Origin: Kitasatospora sp. A2-31
GTDB taxonomy: Bacteria > Actinomycetota > Actinomycetes > Streptomycetales > Streptomycetaceae
Reading direction: 5' to 3'
DNA: 64,000 nt
Assembly: GCF_022288725.1 (NCBI RefSeq)
Contig: NZ_JAKNTA010000010.1
Location: 66,022 to 130,021, forward strand
Positions 15,586 to 22,886 of the stretch are shown one piece after another (position 1 is the stretch's first letter; each line of letters starts with the position of its first letter). The notes beneath the pieces are model-generated. The model was given only the letters and a program-made list of their open reading frames with translations. It did not search any database and was not told the origin of the DNA. Both the position numbers and the translations under genes were made by a program.

Positions 15586-17370
15586 TCAGCGCATCCGGAA
15601 CACCGGCCCGCGCGGCGTGAACGGCAGCCCGGCGCCGTGCGGGACGAGGTACGCGTGCTCCCGCCGCACCCGCAGCACGTCGCACTCCCCGTCCGTGATC
15701 ACCAGGACCGGAGCGCCGGGCGGGAAGTCCTCGGCCCGCTCCAGCAGGTCGACGCCGGGCTGCAGCACGGTGCCGCCGCGCCCGCGTACCCGGACCCGTC
15801 CGGCGATGTCGTCCACCGGCAGGAACCCCGCGTCGTGCGGCGCGGCGTCGCAGTACACGACCCGGGCCGCCGGGACGTCCCGGGCGGCGGCGTACGAGGC
15901 GATCGCGCCGAGCGCCTTGCCCAGCAGGGTGCGGCTCATCGAGCCCGAGGTGTCGAGGACGACACCGAAGGTACAGCGGGCCACCTCCTCGGGCGGGAAG
16001 TGCCGTCCGGCGCGCGGGATGTCCGGGGTGGAGGCCTGCCGCCGGGACGGCCGGGCATAGCTCCGCACGGCCATCGGCGAGGGGACGAACTCGTCGAACC
16101 AGCGGGCCAGTTGAGCGTCCCAGGGCAGTGGCGGATGGGCCAGCGCCCGGATCTCCTCCACCAACCCGGCCGGCAGCAGACCTCGTTCGCGCTGGTGCAG
16201 CTCGAAGCCCTGTTGCAGTCCGCGCCGGTAGAAGTCGTCCAGGTCGACGTAGTCGCGCGGCGCCCCGAGCGGTTCCCCCAGGACGTCCGGCCGGCCCTTC
16301 CCGGCCAGAGTGGCCAGCCGGCGCAGCCGGCGCCGGTCGCGGACGATCCGGTCGTAGACCTCCTCCGCCGACAGGCCCTTCAACTGCGGGTCGTGCAGCA
16401 ATCCTTCGGGCATCTCGCCGATGCCCATCTCGACCAGCCAGCCGTTGATCACGTAGTCGGCGGCCACGTTGAACAGGTACGGGTCGCGGGCGCCGCACCG
16501 TTCGGAGTGCTTGAGCGCGGCGTGCAGCATCTCGTGGCCGAGGATGAATCGCCACTCCTCGTCGCTGTGACGGCGCAGCGGGTTGAGGTAGATCTCTCCG
16601 GACCCGGCGTTGACCGCGGCGACCGAGATGCCCTGGGCACGGGCGAGTTCGGCGTCGGCGACCAGCGTCATGCCGGCCGCGATGCCGCCGAGCAGCGGGT
16701 AGGAGGAGATGAACCAGTTGAGCGCACGGGTCCACGGCCGTTCCGGGAGCCGGTCACCGGTCACCTCCTCGCGGCGCCCGCCGGCCACGTCCATCGCGGC
16801 GGACATGGTGCGGGTGAGCGCGGCGGCGAAGCCGACCGTCCAGTCCTCCGGCGCCCAGTGCGGGTGGTGGGAGACCAGCGCCTGGTCGCCGCCGCGCCCG
16901 GCGGCACCGGGGATCCGGGGCAGACCGTCCCGGCGCCAGCGGGCGGCCAGCTCCTCCTCGTCGCCGCTCACCGCCGGCGGCAGGGCGAAGGGTGCCCGAC
17001 CGATCGAGAAGGAGGACAGGAAGCGGTTGACCACCGCGCAACGGGCGGCCAGCTCGTACGCGTCGCCGGCCTTGCGCGGGGTACCGGCGGCGGGCACGTG
17101 GCCGAAGCCCAGGTGCAACAGGCAGTGCGCCAACACCCAGGCCCACTCGGCGGGTTCGGCCCGGCGGCGGACGTTGACGTGCACGTAGCCGGCCGAGTCG
17201 ACCACTGCCCAGCCGTCCTCGGGCGTCAGGGCGCAGTCGGGGTCGCGGCAGAACCGGGCGTCGATCGAGGCGAGGGCGTGGTTGCCGCGCAGCATCGCCA
17301 GGCCGTCCGCGTACGCCTCGGCGGCCGGGTCGGGGCGGGCCGGGTCGGGGCGGGCCGGGGCAGGTTTCAC
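15586..17370 (-). CDS. VWA-like / putative metallopeptidase-domain protein
   Basis: A 594-residue cytosolic protein of the DUF2201-type architecture. The N-terminal two thirds hold a metallopeptidase-like helix, WRFILGHEMLHAALKHSE (HExxH-like HEMLH near residue 300), and an earlier LAHCLLHLGFGH. The C-terminal third is a von Willebrand A-like domain with the metal-ion-dependent adhesion motif VVLDTSGSMSR near residue 460 and a late ITDGECD. Such proteins act with a MoxR-type AAA+ ATPase, here encoded just upstream with a GTGA overlap, as a chaperone or maturation pair. GTG 17370 is chosen because of this coupling. Clients are unknown; metal or cofactor insertion is only an analogy with other MoxR-VWA pairs. 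Confidence 0.82.
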   Translation of the reverse strand: MKPAPARPDPARPDPAAEAYADGLAMLRGNHALASIDARFCRDPDCALTPEDGWAVVDSAGYVHVNVRRRAEPAEWAWVLAHCLLHLGFGHVPAAGTPRKAGDAYELAARCAVVNRFLSSFSIGRAPFALPPAVSGDEEELAARWRRDGLPRIPGAAGRGGDQALVSHHPHWAPEDWTVGFAAALTRTMSAAMDVAGGRREEVTGDRLPERPWTRALNWFISSYPLLGGIAAGMTLVADAELARAQGISVAAVNAGSGEIYLNPLRRHSDEEWRFILGHEMLHAALKHSERCGARDPYLFNVAADYVINGWLVEMGIGEMPEGLLHDPQLKGLSAEEVYDRIVRDRRRLRRLATLAGKGRPDVLGEPLGAPRDYVDLDDFYRRGLQQGFELHQRERGLLPAGLVEEIRALAHPPLPWDAQLARWFDEFVPSPMAVRSYARPSRRQASTPDIPRAGRHFPPEEVARCTFGVVLDTSGSMSRTLLGKALGAIASYAAARDVPAARVVYCDAAPHDAGFLPVDDIAGRVRVRGRGGTVLQPGVDLLERAEDFPPGAPVLVITDGECDVLRVRREHAYLVPHGAGLPFTPRGPVFRMR

Positions 17371-18431
17371 CGGCGGGCCTCGACCAGCCGGGGCATGTCC
17401 CGCGCCGCCTCGATCAGAAACCAGGCAGGCAGCACCGGGTTGCCGTCCGGGCCGTCCGCGATCACCGTCTGCGCCACCTCGACCGAGATCTCGGCGAGTT
17501 GCACCAGCAGCGACTTCGCCCGGAACGCGGTCTGCTTCAGCTGCGGCGAGACGTGCTCCTTGCGGGCCGGCAGCTCCTTGACCAGGCGGCCGCGGAAGGC
17601 GTCCGCCAGGTAGTAGAGCAGGTCGCGGTCCTCCAGGCGGTTCGGCCAGCGGGCGTCGCCCTTGATGATCGCGTCCAGCCCGTAGGCGTTGCGGACGATC
17701 TTGGCGTAACCGCAGAACGCCACCGCGTGCTGCGGGGTGAGCAGCCCGTGCGCCAGCACCTTGAGGGTCTCCTCTTCCAGCGTCGGGCCGAAGGAGTGCA
17801 AGGCGTCGGAGAGCATGTGCCAGGCACGCGGGGTGGAGAACGGCTCCTCCGACTTCGGCGGCGCCGACCACAGGTGGTCCGGCCGGTCGGTGAGGTGGTC
17901 CAGCACCCAGGGATGGATGCCGCTGCCGGCCGCCCAGGCCAGCCAGTCGGCGGCGCTGGCCCGCAGATGGACGTGGACCAGCCGGTTGACCAGCGCGGAC
18001 GCCATCGGGCGGGCCAGCGCGCCGTCGGTCGCCCGGTTGCCGGCACCGATCACGATCGAGCCGGGCGGCAACTCGTACGAGCCGATCCGGCGGTCCAGGA
18101 TCAGCGAGTAGAAGGCCTTCTGCACGTCCGGTGTCGCCGCGTTGAGCTCGTCCAGGAACAGGCAGTACGGCTCGTCACGGGCGATCGTCTCCGGCGGACA
18201 GAACCGGGAGCGGCCGTCCGCGGTGATCTGCGGAACGCCGACCAGGTCCTCCGGCGCCAGCTGGGTGCCGATCAGGCTGACGCACTCCAGGCCCAGGGAG
18301 TCGGCGAACTCCCGTACCAGCGAGGACTTCCCGATGCCGGGCGCTCCCCACAGGAAGACCGGGCGGACGGTGGCCAGACCCAGCAACAACTCCGGTGCCT
18401 GGGACGGCGACACGGTGACGGCACCCTGCAA
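17367..18431 (-). CDS. MoxR-type AAA+ ATPase
   Basis: A 354-residue AAA+ protein with Walker A GAPGIGKSSLVREFA near residue 38, Walker B LFLDELNAATPDVQKAFY, sensor 1 IVIGAGNRATD, and an arginine-finger region LVNRLVHVHL. The C-terminal helical lid has TPRAWHMLSD. MoxR ATPases remodel or load partner proteins, usually with a VWA protein, as is encoded directly downstream. I chose TTG 18431 because AAGGAG stands six bases before it; GTG 18413 would leave that site 24 bases away. The overlap with the next gene suggests equimolar production. No third gene follows, so this is a minimal two-gene module. Confidence 0.85.
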   Translation of the reverse strand: MQGAVTVSPSQAPELLLGLATVRPVFLWGAPGIGKSSLVREFADSLGLECVSLIGTQLAPEDLVGVPQITADGRSRFCPPETIARDEPYCLFLDELNAATPDVQKAFYSLILDRRIGSYELPPGSIVIGAGNRATDGALARPMASALVNRLVHVHLRASAADWLAWAAGSGIHPWVLDHLTDRPDHLWSAPPKSEEPFSTPRAWHMLSDALHSFGPTLEEETLKVLAHGLLTPQHAVAFCGYAKIVRNAYGLDAIIKGDARWPNRLEDRDLLYYLADAFRGRLVKELPARKEHVSPQLKQTAFRAKSLLVQLAEISVEVAQTVIADGPDGNPVLPAWFLIEAARDMPRLVEARR

Positions 18432-18733
18432 GTGGGGCTCCTTCGGTTCAGGGGGATGCCCGGCCAGTGTGCGGCCCGACCGACCCCGTCCGCACCGGGT
18501 TTTCCGCCCCCACCCGCCCGCGGGGGTTTGGCAGCTGGGACGACGGACCGACCAGCAGGGGCAGCAGATCGCGCGGGGGGGCAGCACCAGTTCGATGCGG
18601 CCCGGCCGGGCGGCCGGTGGATCTCCGAAGCCTTGACGTGTTCCCGGCATGTCCCCTGTTGTCATGCACAGGAGAGTGGTTAGCTGTTCAGGGCCTGCCC
18701 GCAGGGAGCGGGTAGCGGAGCCGAGGAGTCCGT

Positions 18734-19096
18734 ATGCAACTCGTCCGCAAGCTGACAACCGGAGCAATAGCCGCCGGCCTCGCCGCCACCGGCTTCATCG
18801 CCGCGACCCCGGCCGACGCCCTTGTCGTGAACTCCAGCTGCAGCCTGTCGAGCGTCGTCAAGGTCAACTACGTCGTCAACGGAAAGAGCGGCGCCTACTG
18901 CTACGTCTGGGACGGCAACAAGGCCAGCGGCTACGTGGGCGCCATGAACATCCAGGGTGCCGTGAATGCGTGCTCGGGCAGCTATGTGGGATACGTGCAG
19001 GACACGTTGGGACGCCAGTACCCCTTCAACCGGTACGGGTGCACCAAGCCCATCGGCGGGGCGACACTGTCCTTGATCGTCTTCAGCGGCAACTGA
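18734..19096 (+). CDS. Small secreted protein with four cysteines
   Basis: A 120-residue exported protein that I do not recognise as a named family. Residues 1-30 are a Sec signal peptide (basic start MQLVRK, core IAAGLAATGFIAA, cleavage after PADA). The mature 90 residues contain four cysteines, enough for two disulfides, and are rich in Gly, Ser, Tyr and Val, suggesting a compact beta-sandwich. GAGGAG lies 7 bases before ATG 18734. TTGACG (18633-18638) with TGTTGT about 17 bases on is a possible promoter. A hairpin terminator follows, so it is monocistronic. A role as an extracellular inhibitor or surface protein is only a guess. Confidence 0.8.
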   Translation: MQLVRKLTTGAIAAGLAATGFIAATPADALVVNSSCSLSSVVKVNYVVNGKSGAYCYVWDGNKASGYVGAMNIQGAVNACSGSYVGYVQDTLGRQYPFNRYGCTKPIGGATLSLIVFSGN

Positions 19097-19121
19097 GGCG
19101 GCCCGGGGCCGAAATCCGTGG

Positions 19122-19151
19122 GCGCGCCGGGCTGTTCCCTGCCCGGCGCGC
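19122..19151 (+). terminator. 11-bp stem terminator with T-rich tail
   Basis: GCGCGCCGGGC (19122-19132) pairs with GCCCGGCGCGC (19141-19151) over TGTTCCCT, followed by CTTTCGT-type sequence. It ends the transcript of the small secreted protein. Confidence 0.8.
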
Positions 19152-19379
19152 TCCTTTCGTGTGAGCCCACCGCTATCGCTCGGGAATCGGCCGGATTCGT
19201 GCGGCAGCCGGGCGGCGAGGCGATCGCGCCGCGGATCCCCGGCGGCAAGGTCGCACAGACCGGCGATCGCCGATGCCCGGGTGCGGATCTGACGTCAAGT
19301 CACCTCTGCGCGCATGGTGCGTCATTCAGGGAGCGGAGCGGAGCGGCGCGGGCCCGGGGTGGAAGTTCCGCGCACAATC

Positions 19380-19408
19380 TTGACGGTGCATGGACACGGC
19401 TCTACAAC
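19380..19408 (+). promoter_or_regulatory. Housekeeping-type promoter
   Basis: TTGACG at 19380-19385 is separated by exactly 17 bases from TACAAC at 19403-19408, a good match to the vegetative sigma consensus in this genus. Transcription would start near 19415, about 80 bases before the secreted-protein gene. Confidence 0.7.
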
Positions 19409-19493
19409 GTAGTCAGCTCCCCGATCCCCCACCACCGGGAGCAGCGAACGGTCGTCTTCTCGTTCCCCCCTCACCGAGGAAGAGGCTTCCCCC

Positions 19494-20174
19494 ATGCGCC
19501 TTCGCCGCCACCTTGCCCTCACCGCCGCGGTCGCCGCGCTCGCCGTGGGCGCGGTTCCCGCGTCCGCGACGGCCGGCCCCGCCGCCGCCGGCCCGGTACT
19601 GACCACCGGAAGCGCGGGCGGAACCGCGGTCGCCGCAGGCGACTCGCTCGCCGCGCCGCTGGCCACCGGCACCCGCGCCACCTTCTACTCGACCGCGACC
19701 AGTACGACCGGCGTCACCTGCGCCGTCTCGCAGCTCTCGGCCAAGGCGGTGAGCAACCCCGCGGCGCCCGGCGTCGCCACCGAGTCGCTCACCGGGCTGA
19801 CCTTCGGGACGTGCACCAGCAACGTCACCGGGGTCACCTCCGTCCGGAGCCTGACCGTCGGCAACCTCCCCTACGGTGTCGCCGTCGACGACGCGGCCGG
19901 CCTCCCGGTCACCCTCACCGGTGGGGCCGCCGGGCCGATCCAGGCGACCGCCGTGCTCAACAGCTGGTTCGGCACCATCACGTGCACCTACCAGCTCAGC
20001 GGCCAGTTCACCGGCAACGCGGACAACGCCGCCCACAGCCTGACCTTCCGCAACGAGCACTTCGCCAAGAGCGGCGGCTCCGCCCTCTGCCCCGGTGACG
20101 GCTACTTCTCCGCCACCTACGGCCCCGTCACCGACACCTCGCAGCCCGGAAGCCCCGCGGTGTACGTCAACTGA
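19494..20174 (+). CDS. Secreted protein, Tat/Sec signal, unknown function
   Basis: A 226-residue exported protein. The signal peptide runs MRLRRHLALTAAVAALAVGA to an ASA cleavage region near residue 27; the RR pair makes Tat possible but the twin-arginine context is weak. The mature part is rich in Thr, Gly, Ala and Val and carries four cysteines in the contexts GVTCAVS, FGTCTSN, TITCTYQ and ALCPGD, suggesting two disulfides in a beta-rich fold. GAGGAAGAGG lies before ATG 19494. Proteins of this appearance are common in streptomycetes, annotated only by their signal peptide, and I know of no assigned function. It has its own promoter and terminator. Confidence 0.82.
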   Translation: MRLRRHLALTAAVAALAVGAVPASATAGPAAAGPVLTTGSAGGTAVAAGDSLAAPLATGTRATFYSTATSTTGVTCAVSQLSAKAVSNPAAPGVATESLTGLTFGTCTSNVTGVTSVRSLTVGNLPYGVAVDDAAGLPVTLTGGAAGPIQATAVLNSWFGTITCTYQLSGQFTGNADNAAHSLTFRNEHFAKSGGSALCPGDGYFSATYGPVTDTSQPGSPAVYVN

Positions 20175-20209
20175 GCCGCTGAGCGGCCGAGTTCCTCGAC
20201 CGGAGAGCA

Positions 20210-20248
20210 CCGGGCCCGCTGCTGCACCGTCGGCGACAGCGGGCCCGG
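20210..20248 (+). terminator. 12-bp stem terminator
   Basis: CCGGGCCCGCTG (20210-20221) pairs perfectly with CAGCGGGCCCGG (20237-20248); outer bases AGCACC and GGTGCT extend it with a bulge. It ends the secreted-protein transcript. Confidence 0.75.
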
Positions 20249-20280
20249 CGATCCGGTGCTGGGGAACGGGCAGGGCAGGG

Positions 20281-20357
20281 CGTGCAGGCGCGTGCAGCCG
20301 CGTGCAGGCGGGGCCGAACCCTTACGGGTCTGTGACCAGGGGCCGATCTCCCTGGTC
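20281..20357 (+). promoter_or_regulatory. Upstream region of the DM13 gene
   Basis: Three tandem 10-mers CGTGCAGGCG (20281-20310, one mismatch in the middle copy) are followed by an inverted repeat GACCAGGG (20334-20341) / CCCTGGTC (20350-20357) with an 8-base spacer. GATAGT about 18 bases further is a possible -10. The inverted repeat is a reasonable operator candidate for the gene at 20422. Confidence 0.45.
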
Positions 20358-20421
20358 AGCGGTCGCCGCGCCGCGATAGTTCTGGCTTCCACACACGCGC
20401 CACCACTGCCCACGGGAGCCC

Positions 20422-21015
20422 ATGATGTCCGACACCCCTCGCCGCTCCGGCCGGATCCTCCGCCCCGCGCTCGCAGCCGCGGCCGTACTCGTCCTGCTCG
20501 GTGCCGGACTCGGCCTCTACGTCTTCCAACCCTGGAAGGCCTTCACGAACACCACCGTGGATGAAGCGCTTCCCGCCCCCGCGGCCGCCATGTCCACCGC
20601 CCCGGCACCCCCGGCCAGCGCCGCGCCGGGCTCCGCCACCGCCGCCGCGGCCACGCCCGCCCCGGCGGGGCCCGTCGACCTCGCGCGCGGCGGCTTCCGG
20701 TCCGGCGAGCACACCACCACCGGCACCGCGCGTCTCGTCCGCCTCGCAGACGGCTCCGCCGTGCTGCGGCTGGAAGGCCTCGACACCTCGGAGGGACCCG
20801 ACGTCCGGGTCTACCTCTCGACGCTGCCCGCCGACCGGTCCCGCCGGGACGACCTCGGCGACAAGCCTCTCGAACTCGGCAAGCTCAAGGGCAACCACGG
20901 CAACCAGAACTACGCCGTCCCCGCCGGCACCGACGTCACCGCCTTCCACAGCACCGTCATCTGGTGCCAGCGGTTCTCCGTCACCTTCGGAGCGGCCGAT
21001 CTCGCCGCGGTCTGA
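20422..21015 (+). CDS. Membrane-anchored DM13-domain protein
   Basis: A 197-residue protein with a short cytoplasmic start, one membrane anchor (LAAAAVLVLLGAGLGLYVF, about 17-35), an Ala/Pro-rich linker (about 48-85), and an extracytoplasmic DM13 domain. The domain shows GTARLVRLADGSAVLRLEG, DVRVYLS, LGKLKGNHGNQNYAVPAG and FHSTVIWCQRFSVTFG; the Cys in IWCQ is the conserved DM13 cysteine. DM13 is proposed to take part in extracytoplasmic electron transfer. The following genes encode a Moco oxidoreductase and a cytochrome b, which fits. ATG 20425 is an equally good start, with GGGAG six bases before it. Confidence 0.82.
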   Translation: MMSDTPRRSGRILRPALAAAAVLVLLGAGLGLYVFQPWKAFTNTTVDEALPAPAAAMSTAPAPPASAAPGSATAAAATPAPAGPVDLARGGFRSGEHTTTGTARLVRLADGSAVLRLEGLDTSEGPDVRVYLSTLPADRSRRDDLGDKPLELGKLKGNHGNQNYAVPAGTDVTAFHSTVIWCQRFSVTFGAADLAAV

Positions 21016-21050
21016 CCGGCTCTCCTCGGCCGACGCCCGCCTGGCCCGGC

Positions 21051-21150
21051 CGGGCTCGGCCGGGCTCGGCCGGGCTCGGCCGGGCTCGGCCGGGCTCGGC
21101 CGGGCTCGGCCGGGCTCGGCCGGGCTCGGCCGGGCTCGGCCGGGCTCGGC
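21051..21150. repeat. Ten perfect tandem copies of a 10-bp unit
   Basis: CGGGCTCGGC is repeated ten times without a mismatch, preceded by a diverged copy (CTGGCCCGGC). It lies between the DM13 and Moco genes. The array is non-coding in context, although it stays open in several frames. A period close to one helical turn places every GGCTCGG on the same DNA face. Confidence 0.95.
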
Positions 21151-21184
21151 TCGGCTCGGTCCGGCCGCCGAGCCGAGCCGAGCC
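21143..21184 (+). terminator. 17-bp hairpin at the end of the repeat array
   Basis: Arms 21143-21159 and 21168-21184 are perfect complements (GGCTC-type repeats against GAGCC-type) with the 8-base loop TCCGGCCG. It can terminate DM13 transcription or attenuate read-through into the Moco gene. Confidence 0.75.
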
Positions 21185-21346
21185 GGAACGAGCCGAGCGG
21201 CGCCGCGCCGGCCAGAGCCGAGGCGGGCGGCCCGGAGATGACACACCGCTCCCGGGACGGTGCGGTGCGCGACCGAAGATGACGAAAGACTGACGGCACC
21301 GCCCCGGCCCTGGCCGCGGTCCGGTCGGTCCTGGTCGAATCGAGCC

Positions 21347-22060
21347 GTGGACAGAACTGCGAAACACCCCGAGGGCACACCGGTCGGCCGCCGGGTGGTG
21401 CTCGGCATGCTCGGGCTCGGCGTCGCGGGCGTCGCGGCCGGCCCGTACCTCCAGCGGGCCCAGGACGCCGTGGCCGGCAAGGATCCGACCGGCCTCACCG
21501 GCTTGCTGCCGGCCGGCGGCGGGTTCCGGTACTACTCCGTCGCCTCGTCGGTACCGCACAGGGGCCCCGACGACTACACCCTCACCATCGACGGACTGGT
21601 GGAGCGCCCGGCGAACCACCGCCTCGACGACCTCCGGGCGATGCCGCAGCGCCGACTCGTCCGGGACGTGCAGTGCGTGACGGGCTGGCGGGTGCCGGCC
21701 ACACCGTTCGAGGGCGTGCCGCTGGCGCACCTGCTGGACGCCGCAGGCGTGCGGCCCGGCGCCGGAGCGGTGCGCTTCGGCTGCTTCGACGGCGCGTACA
21801 CCGAGAGCCTCACCCTGGAGCAGGCCCGTCGCGAGGACGTCCTGGTCGCGCTGAGGCTCCAGGACCAGCCGATCTCCCACTCCCACGGCGGACCGGTACG
21901 GCTCTACGTCGCCCCCATGTACTTCTACAAGTCGGCCAAGTGGCTGTCCTCGATCACGGTCACCGACGGGGTGCAGCCGGGCTACTGGGAGCAGTACGGC
22001 TATGACGTCGACGCCTGGGTGGGCCGGTCGAACGGACGTGACGATGCCCCGACCGTCTGA
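21347..22060 (+). CDS. Molybdopterin-dependent oxidoreductase (sulfite oxidase fold)
   Basis: A 237-residue exported Moco enzyme of the sulfite oxidase/MsrP superfamily. The N-terminus GRRVVLGMLGLGVAGVAAG looks like a Tat signal or anchor. The Mo-binding core carries the invariant cysteine in VRDVQCVTGWRV, followed by PFEGVPLAHLL and the loop HSHGGPVRLYVAPMYFYKSA. GTG 21347 fits the signal; the longer frame to 21260 adds unrelated sequence. Its 3' end overlaps the cytochrome b gene by 17 bases, so the two are coupled, in the manner of MsrP with its haem partner. The reaction is likely reduction or oxidation of a sulfur or other oxo-acceptor outside the membrane; substrate unknown. Confidence 0.85.
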   Translation: MDRTAKHPEGTPVGRRVVLGMLGLGVAGVAAGPYLQRAQDAVAGKDPTGLTGLLPAGGGFRYYSVASSVPHRGPDDYTLTIDGLVERPANHRLDDLRAMPQRRLVRDVQCVTGWRVPATPFEGVPLAHLLDAAGVRPGAGAVRFGCFDGAYTESLTLEQARREDVLVALRLQDQPISHSHGGPVRLYVAPMYFYKSAKWLSSITVTDGVQPGYWEQYGYDVDAWVGRSNGRDDAPTV

Positions 22061-22676
22061 CCGCCTGCTCCGCTTCACCCGGGCCGAACGCCGGGTGCAC
22101 CGGGCCACCGCCGCCCTGATGCTGACCTGCCTGGCCACCGCCGCCTGCCTCTACCTGCCGCCGTTGGCCGAACTGGTCGGGCGCCGGCGCCTGGTCGTCA
22201 CGGTGCACGTGTGGTGCGGCCTCGCGCTGCCGGTGCCGCTGCTGCTCGGCCTCGCCTTCCGGGCGGTACGGGCGGACGTGTCCCGGCTGAGCCGCTTCAC
22301 CGCGGCGGACCGCGCGTGGCTGCGCGCGGTCCGCACGAGGACGCCCGACCGCCCGGCGGGGAAGTTCAACGCCGGGCAGAAGCTGTACGCGCAGTGGACC
22401 CTCGGGGCGATGCCGGTGGCCATCGGCACGGGCCTGCTGATGTGGCTCACTCACCTGAGTCCGCCCTCGTGGCGGACCGGCGCGACCTTCGTCCACGACT
22501 GGCTCGCGGCGGCCGTCCTCGTGGTGACCGCCGGACACGTCCTGATGGCGGTGCGCGATCCCGAGGCCCGGCGCGGCATGCGCACGGGGACGGTGGGCCG
22601 CGCCTGGGCGCGGAGCGAGCACCCGCAGTGGGAGGCCGAGAGCCGGGCCGGGGACGTGGACACGGACGTGGCGTAG
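22044..22676 (+). CDS. Cytochrome b561-like membrane protein
   Basis: A 210-residue membrane protein with about four hydrophobic helices. Four histidines sit in membrane or membrane-edge contexts: RRVHRATAALML, VTVHVWCGLALP, TFVHDWLAAAVL and VTAGHVLMAV. These are the probable ligands of two b haems, as in cytochrome b561/formate dehydrogenase gamma-type subunits. It should transfer electrons between the quinone pool and the Moco enzyme encoded by the overlapping upstream gene. ATG 22044 (or GTG 22038) is inside the previous gene. The C-terminus is a charged tail. The DM13 protein upstream may complete the electron route (inference). Confidence 0.82.
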   Translation: MPRPSDRLLRFTRAERRVHRATAALMLTCLATAACLYLPPLAELVGRRRLVVTVHVWCGLALPVPLLLGLAFRAVRADVSRLSRFTAADRAWLRAVRTRTPDRPAGKFNAGQKLYAQWTLGAMPVAIGTGLLMWLTHLSPPSWRTGATFVHDWLAAAVLVVTAGHVLMAVRDPEARRGMRTGTVGRAWARSEHPQWEAESRAGDVDTDVA

Positions 22677-22731
22677 CGCCGTCCGGTACCGTCCCGACCG
22701 GCCCCGTCCCGACCGGTGCCACCGCGTACCG

Positions 22732-22759
22732 CCCCTGGCCGGTCGGGACCGGCCAGGGG
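22732..22759. terminator. Bidirectional hairpin between convergent genes
   Basis: CCCCTGGCCGG (22732-22742) pairs with CCGGCCAGGGG (22749-22759); the stem can extend two more pairs inward. It separates the cytochrome b gene from the convergent PLP enzyme gene. Confidence 0.75.
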
Positions 22760-22886
22760 AGGCCCCCGTACGAACTGCCCGGGCGAGGCGCTGGGCGCGA
22801 CGCGCACCGGGCGAGGCGCACAGGCCCGTGGCCGGCGGCTCCGCCGGCCGCCGCATCGGCCCGGCCGCCCGGGGGTTGACGGTGAG

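Noticed and set aside
20281..20310. Possible start of a CRISPR-like array (10-bp repeats)
   Set aside because: Three adjacent 10-mers without spacers and no cas genes; a simple tandem repeat.
20964..21293. ORF encoding a repeated RARPGSAGLG peptide
   Set aside because: The repeat peptide is only the translation of the 10-bp DNA array; there is no ribosome site and the array is better explained as non-coding.
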